From contig JBOHUG010000092.1 in the NCBI GenBank assembly GCA_050734135.1, positions 1 through 64,000 on the forward strand: a DNA stretch of 64,000 bases. The letters are read 5' to 3'. Shown here one piece after another: positions 34,361-44,150 of this stretch; positions within the stretch are counted from its first letter, which is position 1, and each line of letters opens with the position of its first letter. The notes under the pieces were generated by a model. It searched no databases, was not told the origin of the DNA, and saw only the letters and a program-made list of their open reading frames with translations. This DNA is from Bog-877 sp050734135. Its GTDB lineage: Bacteria > Chloroflexota > Dormibacteria > Aeolococcales > Bog-877. The position numbers and the translations under genes are program-made.

Positions 34361-35246
34361 GTCCACCCCGTTGGGAGCGGGACTCGGCGAGGTGGATCTG
34401 CCTGGGGTTCCGCTCTTCCGTCGGGGCAAGGTCCGGGACACCTTCGATCTGGGGAACCGGCTGCTGATGGTCTCCACCGACCGGATCTCCGCCTTTGACA
34501 GCGTCCTGCCCACCCTGATTCCCGACCGCGGCAGGGTGCTCGCTGCGATGTCCCGGTACTGGTTCCGAACCACCGCCGACCTGGTGGCCAACCACCTTCG
34601 TCCCGACGATGAGTCGGCCCTCCCCGCAGGGTTCTGGTCCCTTCTGGCGGGGCGGGCGATGTTCGTCGCCAAAGCGCAGCGGATCGACGTCGAGTGTGTG
34701 GTCCGAGGCCGGCTGGCGGGGAGCGGCTGGCAGGAATACCAGGAGTCCGGCACCCTCGCCTCAGAGCCGGTTCCGCGGGGGCTCTCCTTCGGCGCCGAAC
34801 TGCCGGAGCTCCGCTTCACGCCAGCCACCAAAAATGACCATGGTCACGACGAGAACATCAGCCGGGGCCAGCTGGCGCAGCTGGTGGGCAGCGAACTGGC
34901 GCGCCGGCTGGAGGAGTTCAGCATCCGGATCTTCCGGCTGGCCCAGGTTCACTGCTTGGAGTCCGGCTTCATCCTGGTCGACAGCAAGTTCGAGTTCGGG
35001 TTCATCGACGGCGCCCTGACCCTGATCGACGAGGTGCTCACACCCGACTCGTCCCGGCTCTGGGAGCTAGGTGGGAAGCCCGGGGCGGCGCCCCACGGGT
35101 TCGACAAGCAGCTGGTGCGCGACTACCTGCTCGGCACCGGCTGGGACCGCAACCCACCAGCTCCGCCACTGCCCGAGGAGCTGGTCCGCGAGACCCGCGA
35201 CCGCTATCTGGAGGCCTCGAGACGGATCACCGGCAGCGCTTTGTAG
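34353..35246 (+). CDS. purC: SAICAR synthase
   Basis: Phosphoribosylaminoimidazole-succinocarboxamide synthase (297 aa) joins aspartate to CAIR using ATP. It is the longer, yeast-like type: LPLFRRGKVRDTFDLG-like PLFRRGKVRDTFDLG, MVSTDRISAFDSVLPTLIPD, the VECVVRGRLAGSGWQEYQ block and DTKFEFG-type VDSKFEFGF followed by LIDEVLTPDSSRLW. ATG 34353 lies within the end of purB (8-base overlap), so translation is coupled. purS starts 5 bases after its stop. Confidence 0.95.
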   Translation: MAESTPLGAGLGEVDLPGVPLFRRGKVRDTFDLGNRLLMVSTDRISAFDSVLPTLIPDRGRVLAAMSRYWFRTTADLVANHLRPDDESALPAGFWSLLAGRAMFVAKAQRIDVECVVRGRLAGSGWQEYQESGTLASEPVPRGLSFGAELPELRFTPATKNDHGHDENISRGQLAQLVGSELARRLEEFSIRIFRLAQVHCLESGFILVDSKFEFGFIDGALTLIDEVLTPDSSRLWELGGKPGAAPHGFDKQLVRDYLLGTGWDRNPPAPPLPEELVRETRDRYLEASRRITGSAL

Positions 35247-35251
35247 CCGAG

Positions 35252-35490
35252 GTGGTGGTCAGCCTCAAGGAGGTGGTCAACGACCCCCAGGGGTTGGTGG
35301 TCAAGGATGCCCTGCACACGCTGGGGTTTCCCGAGGTGGGCTCGGCTCGGGTCGGAAAATTCATCAATCTGGAGCTGGTGGAGTTGGACCTGGAGGCGGC
35401 CCGGTCAAGGGTCGACGAGATGTGCCGGCGGCTCCTCTGCAACGGGGTTATCGAGGAGTATCGATTTCAGCTGCGGGCGGTCCCCGACCC

Positions 35491-35494
<4 letters not shown>
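35252..35494 (+). CDS. purS: Phosphoribosylformylglycinamidine synthase subunit PurS
   Basis: Small 80-residue subunit that bridges PurQ and PurL in the three-protein FGAM synthase. The sequence shows the expected KEVVNDPQGLVVKDALHTLG start, GKFINLELVELD strand and CRRLLCNGVIEEY helix near the end. It lies between purC and purQ with tight spacing; its TGA overlaps the purQ TTG (TTGA). Such a short gene is easily missed, but position and motifs make it secure. Confidence 0.93.
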
Positions 35495-36191
<697 letters not shown>

Positions 36192-36195
<4 letters not shown>

Positions 36196-38459
36196 CCCCG
36201 GCCGCAGGGGCCGGAGTGCCGACCGCTCGTGAGCTGCGGGAGCTGGCCCTCACCGAGGCGGAGTATCGGGCGGCGCGGGACCAGCTCGGAAGGGCCCCTA
36301 ACCGATTGGAGCTGGGGATGATCGGAGCCCTCTGGTCCGAGCACTGCAGCTACAAGACATCCAAGGCCCTGCTCCGCCAGCTGCCGGCCGAGGGCGAGCG
36401 GGTGGTCCAGGGGCCCGGCGAGAACGCCGGGGTTGTGGACCTGGGCGGTGATCTCCTGTGCTGCTTCAAGATCGAGTCCCACAACCATCCAAGTGCGGTG
36501 GAGCCGGTCCAGGGGGCGGCAACCGGGGTTGGCGGGATTCTCCGGGATGTCTTCGCCATGGGGGCCCGGCCGGTTGCCCTCCTGGACGGGATCCGATTCG
36601 GGGATCTGGATGATCCCCAGCAGCGGCAACGGTTCGCCAAGGTGGTGGAGGGGATCGGCTGGTACGGCAACTGCATTGGCGTGCCCACCGTCGGCGGCGA
36701 GAGGTACTTCGACGAGGCGTACCAGCACAACTGTCTGGTCAATGCCATGTGCGTCGGGCTCGCCGAACGGAACCGACTGGTGCGAGCTCGGGCCAGCGGT
36801 CCGGGAAACACATTGCTCTTGGTGGGGGCCGACACCGGTCGGGACGGGATTCACGGCGCCACCTTCGCCTCGGTGCAGCTGGACGGAGGCGCCCAGGAGC
36901 GCCGCCCGGCGGTGCAGGTCGGCAACCCCTTCTTGGAGAAGTGCCTGCTCGAGGCCTGTCTCGAGCTTACCGGCGACGAGGACCTGATCGGGCTCCAGGA
37001 CTGTGGGGCGGCCGGTCTCACCAGTAGCTGTGCCGAGATGGCGCACCGGGGCGGGGTCGGACTGGAGATCGCCGTGGAGCGGGTCAGTCGCCGGGAGCGT
37101 GCCATGACCCCCTACGAGGTCATGCTCAGCGAGTCTCAGGAGCGGATGGTGCTGGTGGTCCGCCGCGGCAGCGAGGATCGCTTCCAGAAGGCATTTGCGC
37201 GCTGGGGCCTCCACAGCGACATCGTCGGCCGGGTGATCGAAGAGCCGCTGCTCCGGATCACCGAAGAGGGCCAAGAGGTGGCGTCACTTCCCCTCTCGGT
37301 TCTGGTCTCGGGCTTCCCGGAGCGCCACCCGGTGTCGCGGCCGCCGGAGCTCGCCTCGTTGCTTGCGTCAGATCCCCTGGCGCGAACGCCGCCTTGGTCT
37401 GGCGGGGAGGCGTGGCTGCGACTGCTGGCGTCGCCCAACTGTGGAGAGAGTCGCTGGATCTGGCGGCAGTACGACCACCAGGTCGGCGACGACACCGTCC
37501 TGGGACCTGGCGGCGACTCCGCCATCATCCGGCTCCGTGGGAGATCCGATGCTCTGGCGCTCACCGTCGACAGCGCCCATCGATCAGCGCCGCTCGACCC
37601 ACGCCGGGCCACCGCCATCGCGGTCGCCGAGGGGCTGCGCAACCTGGCCTGCGTCGGGGCTGAGCCGCTCGGCATCACCAACTGCCTCAACTTCGGCGAT
37701 CCGGATCGCCCCGAGATCATGTGGCAGCTGGAGGAGGCGGTGGGGGGTCTGGCGGAGGCGGCTCGGAGTCTTGGGATCCCGGTGGTCAGCGGGAATGTCA
37801 GCCTCTACAACCAGTTCGACGGCCGGGGCATACCCCCGACCCCCACCCTGGGGATGGTGGGACTCCTCGCGGAACTGAGCCTCCGGCTGGGTGCCGGATT
37901 CACCCGGGCGGGTGACCTGGTGGCCCTGGTGGGGCCTGCGGGAGCCGGTTCCAGCGGGGTGGAGCTGGGAGGATCCGAGTACCAGCGTCTGGCCGAACGA
38001 TCGCTGGAGGGGACGCCTCCCGAGCTGGACCTGGCCCAGGAGGCGCGTTCCGCCGAGGCGGTGCGCACGGCCATCGGGTTGGGGTTGCTGAGCTCCGCCC
38101 ACGACTGCTCGTCGGGAGGGCTGGCGGTGACCCTGGCCGAGTCGGCGATTCTGGGTGGTCTGGGCGCTAGGATCGCGCCGCCTCTCCGCCGCCCCGAGAG
38201 CCCCCTCCTCGGGTGGGAGATGGGTGTGCTCTTCGGTGAGTCGCAGGGTCGCTATCTGGTCAGCCTGCACCCGGACCGACTGCCAGCGGCCGAGGTGCTC
38301 TTCGCCGAGCATCGGACCGACTTTGTCCAACTCGGCGCGGTCGGTGGCGCGATGGTCGCGGTCGAGGGCATAGCCGAGATTAGCCTGGCGGCGGCGGAGC
38401 GCGCCTGGTCCGGGGCGATCCCCGACCGTCTGGAGCCGGGTCTCGCTTCGGGGTCGTGA
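36192..38459 (+). CDS. purL: Phosphoribosylformylglycinamidine synthase subunit PurL (small type)
   Basis: Catalytic subunit (755 aa) forming FGAM from FGAR, ATP and ammonia. Its length matches the small PurL that needs PurS and PurQ. Signatures include MIGALWSEHCSYKTSK, FKIESHNHPSAVEP, GVGGILRDVFAMGARP, the second-half SGNVSLYNQF...IPPTPTLGMVG and SSAHDCSSGGLAVTLAE. GTG 36192 overlaps the purQ stop. 60 bases separate its stop from the purF start at 38520, and that gap carries its own TATTCT box, so purF can also be transcribed separately. Confidence 0.96.
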
Positions 38460-38506
38460 GCGCGCTCAGGGCAGCTGTGACCCTGGGACCAGGCTCCGAT
38501 TCCAGC

Positions 38507-38512
38507 TATTCT
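38507..38512 (+). promoter_or_regulatory. -10 box (TATTCT) for a leaderless internal purF transcript
   Basis: TATTCT followed by 7 bases (TGTGGAG) and GTG 38520. It lies in the only sizeable gap inside the purine operon and would let purF-M-N-H be expressed from a second promoter. Confidence 0.5.
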
Positions 38513-38519
38513 TGTGGAG

Positions 38520-40010
38520 GTGACAGCCCAGGCAGAATCCTCTGCCCAGCTACCCGCCGCCACCGCTGTGGATGACAGCGACTCCGACAAGCTGCACGAG
38601 GCTTGCGGCATTTTCGGCGTATTCGCCCCGGGCCAGGATGTGGCCAACCTCTGCTATCTGGGGCTGTACGCGCTCCAGCATCGGGGCCAGGAGTCGGCCG
38701 GGATCTGTGTCTCGGACGGTGAGCGGCTCCACCTCCATCGAGACATGGGTCTGGTGGGCCAGGTCTTCTCCGCCGAGGTCCTGAGCCAACTTCGTGGTCC
38801 GGTCGGGATCGGGCACACCCGGTACTCAACCACGGGCTCCTCCCGGCTCAGCAACGCCCAACCGTTCAGCTTCGAGCACGGTCAGCTGGGGCCGGTGGCG
38901 CTCGCCCACAACGGCAACCTGACCAATACCCAAGCCCTCCACGCCGGGTTGGTCGAGGAGGGTCAGCAGTTCGAGACCTCCAGCGACAGCGAGGTGCTGG
39001 CGACCCTCCTGGCCCGCACCCCCGGGGAGCGATTGGAGGTGGTCCTCCAGCGGGCCCTGCCCCGCGCCCAAGGCGCCTACTCGTTGGGGTTCATCACCAG
39101 GGACAGCCTGGTCGCAGCCCGAGACGAGCTGGGAATCCGGCCGCTCTGCATTGGGCGCCTGGGGGCCCGCGACGCCCCCGGCGGCGACGGCTACATCATC
39201 GCCAGCGAGACCTGCGCCCTCGACGTGGTTGGGGCCAAGCTGGTTCGGGAGGTGCGGCCCGGCGAGATCGTGACCATCGATAAGGACGGCATCCGCAGCG
39301 CCAGCTTCGGGGTGCGTCGCCAGCCTGCCATGTGCTCATTCGAGTTCATCTACTTCGCCAGGCCGGACTCGGTGCTGCAGGAACGCAGCCTCTATGAGGC
39401 GCGGCGCGCCATGGGAGTGCGGCTGGCCCAGGAGGCGCCGGTGGTGGCTGACCTGGTGATCCCTTTGCCGGACTCGGGAACACCGGCGGCGATCGGGTAC
39501 GCCGAGGAGAGTCGAGTCCCGTTCGCGGAGGGGATGATGAAGTCCCGCTACATCAATCGCACCTTCCTGCAGCCTGAGCAGGGCATGCGCGACGCTGGGA
39601 TCCGGCTCAAGTTCAACCCCATGCGCCATGTGCTGGAGGGGAAGCGGGTGATCCTGGTCGATGACTCCATTGTCCGGGGCTCGACCTCCCGCCAGATCGT
39701 CGAGGCGCTGCGGCGCGCGGGAGCGCTAGAGGTGCACATGCGGGTCGCCTCCCCGCCGATCCGCTTCCCCTGTTTCATGGGGATAGACATCGCCAGCCGG
39801 AGCGAGCTGATCGCTGCTGGCCGCACCCTGGAGGAGGTTCGTGATCTGATCGGGGCCGACTCCCTGGCCTACCTCAGCCTGCGAGGCCTGCGACAGGCGC
39901 TGCGGGCGGGCGCCAGCGGGTCGGGCTTCTGTTTCGCCTGCCTCGACGGCGCCTATCCGGTCCAGGTTCCCCAGCAGCTGGAGATGGACAAGTTGGCCCT
40001 GGAAGGCTGA
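38520..40010 (+). CDS. purF: Amidophosphoribosyltransferase
   Basis: First committed enzyme of purine synthesis: PRPP plus glutamine to phosphoribosylamine. The N-terminal nucleophile is C29 in HEACGIFGVF after a 28-residue propeptide to be cleaved. The PRPP-binding loop VILVDDSIVRGSTSRQIV is present. Four cysteines matching the 4Fe-4S ligands of the Bacillus-type enzyme are visible (PAMCSFEFIYFARPDS, RFPCFMGID, GFCFAC twice), predicting an oxygen-labile cluster. GTG 38520 sits 7 bases after TATTCT; GTG 38514, two codons earlier, is the alternative. purM follows 26 bases later. Confidence 0.95.
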   Translation: MTAQAESSAQLPAATAVDDSDSDKLHEACGIFGVFAPGQDVANLCYLGLYALQHRGQESAGICVSDGERLHLHRDMGLVGQVFSAEVLSQLRGPVGIGHTRYSTTGSSRLSNAQPFSFEHGQLGPVALAHNGNLTNTQALHAGLVEEGQQFETSSDSEVLATLLARTPGERLEVVLQRALPRAQGAYSLGFITRDSLVAARDELGIRPLCIGRLGARDAPGGDGYIIASETCALDVVGAKLVREVRPGEIVTIDKDGIRSASFGVRRQPAMCSFEFIYFARPDSVLQERSLYEARRAMGVRLAQEAPVVADLVIPLPDSGTPAAIGYAEESRVPFAEGMMKSRYINRTFLQPEQGMRDAGIRLKFNPMRHVLEGKRVILVDDSIVRGSTSRQIVEALRRAGALEVHMRVASPPIRFPCFMGIDIASRSELIAAGRTLEEVRDLIGADSLAYLSLRGLRQALRAGASGSGFCFACLDGAYPVQVPQQLEMDKLALEG

Positions 40011-40036
40011 CCGGGAGACTGGGAGCGGGCATTGAG

Positions 40037-41056
40037 GTGAGCAGGTACGTGGACGCCGGGGTTGACCGCGGTCGCGCCCACGCCGCGGTGGCGCGGGTCG
40101 CCGCCTTGGCGGCGACCACCCACACCGCCTCGGTCCTGGAGGGGATCGGCCCCTTTGCCGCGGTTTGGAAGCTCGGTGAGAACCTGCCGGCCGATGCGGT
40201 CCTGGTCAGCTCGACCGATTCGGTCGGGACCAAGTCCAAGGTGGCGGTCGCGATGGGTCGCCATCGCGGCATCGGCCAGGATATCGTCAACCACTGTGTC
40301 AACGACGTCCTCACCACCGGAGCCGATCCCCTCTTCTTCCTCGACTACTTTGCCAGCGGTCGGATCGAAACCACTGTCCTAGAGCAGCTGGCCGAGGGGA
40401 TGGTGGAGGCCTGCCGGGACAACGGATGCTCCTTGGTCGGCGGGGAGACCGCCGAGATGCCAGGGGTATACGGCATCGGCGACTACGACTTGGCCGGGTT
40501 CTTGGTGGGCATCACCTCCGAGGCGGTGATCCTCGGCCCCGCCCGCGTCAGGGCCGGCGACCGGCTGCTGGCCCTTCCCTCGACCGGACTGCACACCAAC
40601 GGCTACTCACTCGTGCGCCACCTGCTGGCGGAGCGCGAACTCGAATACGACACCCAGCTCCCGGGTACCTCCGACCCGATCGGAGACATGCTGCTGGCGG
40701 TCCACGCCTCCTACCTAGCGCCGGTGCGGGCCCTTCGGGCGCTCGGCGAGGTGCACGCCCTGGCGCACATCACTGGAGGCGGGATCATCGAGAACCTGCC
40801 GCGGGTTCTGTCTGACGGTTTGGCGGGGGTAGTGGACCGCCAGAGCTGGCAAATCCCCCCCCTCTTCGGTGCCCTCCAGGAGCTGGGCGACATCCCCGAG
40901 GACGAGATGTGGCATTCGTTCAATATGGGGGTGGGAATGATCGCCATCGTTCCCCAGGACACTGTGGGAGTTGCGACAGGGCTCCCGGAATTCGGCTTCT
41001 TTGAGATCGGCGAGGTGCGCGAGCGCCAGGGCCCCGACCGGGTGCTCTGGCGCTGA
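40037..41056 (+). CDS. purM: Phosphoribosylformylglycinamidine cyclo-ligase (AIR synthetase)
   Basis: ATP-dependent ring closure of FGAM to AIR (339 aa). The N-terminus YVDAGVDRGRAHAAVARV, the STDSVGTKSKVAVAMGRH ATP-binding segment, VNDVLTTGADPLFFLDYFAS, VGGETAEMPGVYGIGDYDLA and the ITGGGIIENLPRVL strand are all standard, as is the MWHSFNMGVGMIAIV end domain. It belongs to the same fold family as PurL. Its TGA overlaps a CTG that is in frame with purN, a possible start for the next gene. Confidence 0.95.
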   Translation: MSRYVDAGVDRGRAHAAVARVAALAATTHTASVLEGIGPFAAVWKLGENLPADAVLVSSTDSVGTKSKVAVAMGRHRGIGQDIVNHCVNDVLTTGADPLFFLDYFASGRIETTVLEQLAEGMVEACRDNGCSLVGGETAEMPGVYGIGDYDLAGFLVGITSEAVILGPARVRAGDRLLALPSTGLHTNGYSLVRHLLAERELEYDTQLPGTSDPIGDMLLAVHASYLAPVRALRALGEVHALAHITGGGIIENLPRVLSDGLAGVVDRQSWQIPPLFGALQELGDIPEDEMWHSFNMGVGMIAIVPQDTVGVATGLPEFGFFEIGEVRERQGPDRVLWR

Positions 41057-41094
41057 GCCCGCCAGCGCCGAAGGGATCGCGGGTCGGAGTCGGC

Positions 41095-41703
41095 GTGCTG
41101 GTCTCCGGTGCCGGGACCAACCTCCGAGCGATCTTGGAAGCCTGTGAGACCCAGGATTTCCCGGTCCGCGTGGCGGGTGTCGCTAGCAACCGTCCCAGCT
41201 GCCCGGCTCTGGCTGTTGCCGACCAGGCCGGTACCCCCAGCCGGTCCTTTCCGGCCTCCACCTTCTCTGGCGACCTGGAGGCGAGGGACCAAGCCATGGC
41301 ATCCTGGCTGCTCGGCGAGGGAGCCTCGATACTGGCGCTGGCCGGCTACGACCGGATTCTCACCAAGTCCCTGCTCCGCGCCTTCCCCGGCCGCGTGCTC
41401 AATCTCCACAACAGTCTCTTGCCAGCGTTCGCGGGAACCATGAGCGCGGTCCAGGCGGCGCTCGACCATGGCGTCAAGCTGACCGGCTGCACAGTGCACC
41501 TCGTCGACGAGGACTTCCTGGACGGCGGCCCGATCGTGATCCAGGCGGCGGTGCCGGTCCGGGACGACGACACTGTGGAGACCCTGACCCAGCGGATCCA
41601 CGAAGAAGAGTGGCGGATCTTTCCCCACGCGATTGCGCTGCTGGCCCGGGGTCAGCTGCGGGTGAACGGACGCCGGGTGACCCAGCTGGAGCTAGGCTCG
41701 TGA
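41095..41703 (+). CDS. purN: Phosphoribosylglycinamide formyltransferase
   Basis: Transfers a formyl group from 10-formyl-THF to GAR (202 aa as given). It has the phosphate-binding LVSGAGTNLRAIL loop, the catalytic asparagine-histidine region VLNLHNSLLPAFAGTMSAVQ (N-x-H...), and VHLVDEDFLDGGPIVIQAAV. With GTG 41095 the chain starts inside the first beta strand. Extending in frame to CTG 41053 adds 14 residues ending in RVGVGVLVSG, which completes that strand and overlaps the purM TGA as CTGA. I therefore suspect a CTG start, but the standard start is given. Its stop overlaps the purH GTG. Confidence 0.92.
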   Translation: MLVSGAGTNLRAILEACETQDFPVRVAGVASNRPSCPALAVADQAGTPSRSFPASTFSGDLEARDQAMASWLLGEGASILALAGYDRILTKSLLRAFPGRVLNLHNSLLPAFAGTMSAVQAALDHGVKLTGCTVHLVDEDFLDGGPIVIQAAVPVRDDDTVETLTQRIHEEEWRIFPHAIALLARGQLRVNGRRVTQLELGS

Positions 41704-43241
41704 GCGCTCTCCGCGCCCTGCTGGGGGTGGACGACAAGGCCCATCTCCCAGAGTTTGCCCACGGTCTGAACCAGCTCGGATTCGAGCTGATCGCGACCGG
41801 GGGCACTGAGCAAGCTTTGCGAGCGGCAGGTCTACCGGTTACCCCAGTTGCGACGGTAACCGGGGTGGAGGAGATGCTGGAGGGAAGGGTCAAAACCCTA
41901 CACCCGGCGATTCACGCAGGTATTCTGGCCCGTCGCGACCGTCCAGACGACCTGGCGACCCTGGCCCGGCTCGGCTTCCAACCGATCGACCTGGTGGTGG
42001 TTAACCTGTATCCGTTCGCCAAGGTGGTGGCGGGTGGCGCCGCCGCCCCGACCGTTCTGGAGGCGATCGATATCGGGGGACCGACCCTCCTGCGGGCGGC
42101 GGCCAAGAATTTCGCAAGTGTCGGGGTGGTGTCGTCACCTGACCAGTACCAGTGGGTGCTGGCCGAGATGGCGGCCGGCGGCTTGAGCCCGGACTCGCGC
42201 CAGCGCTTGGCGGCCGCTGCCTTTCAGCTGGTCTCCAGCTATGACGCCCTGGTGGCTGACTACCTGGCTCAGGCGGCCGGCCCGACCCAGACCGGCTGGC
42301 CGACCCATCTTGCCCTTGGTGGCTTGCTGCGCCAACCGCTTCGATACGGGGAGAACCCTCACCAGCCGGGAGCTCTCTACCAGACGGGAACCCAGCCGTC
42401 TGGGCTGGCAACGGCCGCGCAGCTTCAGGGTGGCGAGCTCTCCTACACCAACTGGTTGGACGCCGACGCCGCCTGGAGACTGGTCCGGGGCCTCGACGGC
42501 GTCGCGGCTGTGGTGGTCAAGCACACCAACCCCTGTGGGGCGGCGGTGGCCCCGACCGCCGCCACCGCCTTCCAACACGCCTATGACTGTGATCCCCGCT
42601 CCGCCTACGGCGGCATTGTCGCCCTCAACTCCACCCTCGACGAGGAGGTGGCAGGGGAGCTCGCCAAGCACTTCCTGGAGTTGGTGATCGCTCCCGCAGC
42701 GACTCCTGCGGCTCTGGCGCTGTTGAAGGGCCGCACCCGGCTTCGGGTGCTGACGGCGTCCCTGCCGGATTCCGAGAACCCAGGCACCTTGGAAGTGCGC
42801 AGTGTCGACGGGGGGCTACTCGTCCAACGGCCGGATCCTGCTCGGGACGAAGACGGGGAGTTCCAGGTGGTATCCCAACGCCAGCCCACCGAAGTCGAGT
42901 GGCGCCAGCTCCACCTGGCCTGGCGCATCGTGCGCGCGGTGAAGTCCAACGCCATAGTGCTCTGCCGCGACGACCGTGCCGTGGGAATCGGAGCAGGCCA
43001 GATGTCGCGGGTTGAGGCGGTGGAGTTGGCGGTGAGCCGGGCCGGCGATCTCGCGCAGGGTACGGTACTGGCCTCGGATGCCTACTTCCCGATGCCTGAT
43101 GGCCTGGAGATCGCGGCTCGAGCCGGGGTAACCGCCGCCATCCATCCCGGCGGCTCGGTGCGCGATCCGCAGGTGCTGGCGGCGGCGGAGGCCGCCGGGA
43201 TGGCGCTGGTGGCGACCGGTCGGCGCCACTTCCGGCATTGA
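41700..43241 (+). CDS. purH: Bifunctional AICAR formyltransferase/IMP cyclohydrolase
   Basis: Final two steps to IMP (513 aa). The N-terminal cyclohydrolase (MGS-like) domain has FELIATGGTEQALRAAG, GRVKTLHPAIHAGILARR and DLVVVNLYPFAKVV. The formyltransferase domain has the KHTNPCGAAV motif with its essential Lys-His, SAYGGIVALNSTLDEEVA, and KSNAIVLCRDDRAVGIGAGQ, then the terminal HPGGSVRDPQVLAAAEAAG. GTG 41700 overlaps the purN stop; upstream in-frame starts lie inside purN and are not homologous. It is the last gene of the operon and is followed by an intrinsic terminator. Confidence 0.96.
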   Translation: MSALRALLGVDDKAHLPEFAHGLNQLGFELIATGGTEQALRAAGLPVTPVATVTGVEEMLEGRVKTLHPAIHAGILARRDRPDDLATLARLGFQPIDLVVVNLYPFAKVVAGGAAAPTVLEAIDIGGPTLLRAAAKNFASVGVVSSPDQYQWVLAEMAAGGLSPDSRQRLAAAAFQLVSSYDALVADYLAQAAGPTQTGWPTHLALGGLLRQPLRYGENPHQPGALYQTGTQPSGLATAAQLQGGELSYTNWLDADAAWRLVRGLDGVAAVVVKHTNPCGAAVAPTAATAFQHAYDCDPRSAYGGIVALNSTLDEEVAGELAKHFLELVIAPAATPAALALLKGRTRLRVLTASLPDSENPGTLEVRSVDGGLLVQRPDPARDEDGEFQVVSQRQPTEVEWRQLHLAWRIVRAVKSNAIVLCRDDRAVGIGAGQMSRVEAVELAVSRAGDLAQGTVLASDAYFPMPDGLEIAARAGVTAAIHPGGSVRDPQVLAAAEAAGMALVATGRRHFRH

Positions 43242-43243
43242 GC

Positions 43244-43261
43244 GTGGCGCAAAAGCGCCAC
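43244..43261 (+). terminator. Intrinsic terminator of the purine operon
   Basis: Perfect 7-bp stem GTGGCGC / GCGCCAC with an AAAA loop, beginning 3 bases after the purH stop and followed by TTTGTGTGT. It closes the nine-gene purine operon. Confidence 0.8.
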
Positions 43262-43304
43262 TTTGTGTGTATGTTGCCCCGGGGAGCGGATGGAGGTAGG
43301 TTCG

Positions 43305-44021
43305 ATGAGCATCACCCGCAGAGGCACCCGCTGGGCGGCCGAGGGAGGGGTCCTGGCGGCGCTGGCGTTCCTCTATTTCGTCGATCTCTTCTTGCCCTGG
43401 TCCCAGTCCTGCCTGACGCCAATCATCACCCCGTTTCAGCCTGGTTCCCCGCGGATTTCCCCCGGTGCATTCCACACCAGCGCAGTTTTCTGCTCGGGAC
43501 AGACCTATGGTTGGGGTGGAGCTGGAACTGCGGCCGGGGTGCTGGTCGCGCTCCTGGTGTTGTGGGAGGCGACCCGGGTGGCCCGGCTCGGGGTCGGGCT
43601 GGGATTCGGCTACCGGAGCCTGATCAGCGCAGCACTCGCCTTCGCCGTACTGATCTTCACGGTGGTGAACGTCGCCGCCCGGCTCACCTGGATGAGCTCG
43701 ACCACGGGTTCGCTGGTCTACGGAGGAGCGTTCCTCTGGATCTCTCTGGCTCTGGCGATCCTGATCGGTCTCGGAGGGGTAGCCCACTGGCTGCTCTGGC
43801 AGGAGCATGCGCCGCGCCAGGGCGGGGCGGCCGAGCCACCGGCTGCGGGGGTACCGGTCACGATCCCCCCCGAGACGCCACCTCCGCCACCTCCGGGGGT
43901 GTGCCCCAGTTGCGGACGGGCCAACCCGGAGGATTCTCGCTTCTGCTCCGCCTGCGGCAAGAGCCTGCCTGAACCCTCGACCCGACGCCGAGGCGGTCGG
44001 CGCCCTCCGCCTCCGGCCTGA
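43305..44021 (+). CDS. Four-helix membrane protein with C-terminal zinc ribbon
   Basis: Unassigned 238-residue protein. Four hydrophobic segments are visible (LAALAFLYFVDLFLPWS, GTAAGVLVALLVLWEA, SAALAFAVLIFTVVNVAA, FLWISLALAILIGLGGVAH), followed by a proline-rich linker and a short zinc ribbon (CPSCGRANPEDSRFCSACGK) and a basic tail. The ribbon would face the cytoplasm if the four helices start inside. ATG 43305 is chosen for its GGAGG site 8 bases upstream; ATG 43290 is an in-frame alternative. Membrane-plus-zinc-ribbon proteins are common in Gram-positive-like phyla, but no function is known to me for this one. Confidence 0.72.
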   Translation: MSITRRGTRWAAEGGVLAALAFLYFVDLFLPWSQSCLTPIITPFQPGSPRISPGAFHTSAVFCSGQTYGWGGAGTAAGVLVALLVLWEATRVARLGVGLGFGYRSLISAALAFAVLIFTVVNVAARLTWMSSTTGSLVYGGAFLWISLALAILIGLGGVAHWLLWQEHAPRQGGAAEPPAAGVPVTIPPETPPPPPPGVCPSCGRANPEDSRFCSACGKSLPEPSTRRRGGRRPPPPA

Positions 44022-44150
44022 CCCCGCCTCACCGCGCCGAGACGACCCGGCCGATGCACTTTTCCGTGGCCGTCTCGTCATCACGAAGTGATCTACCGGC
44101 GGGACACTCGCAGATGAGCCAGCAGATCCTTTGGGCAGGAGTTCGCACGG

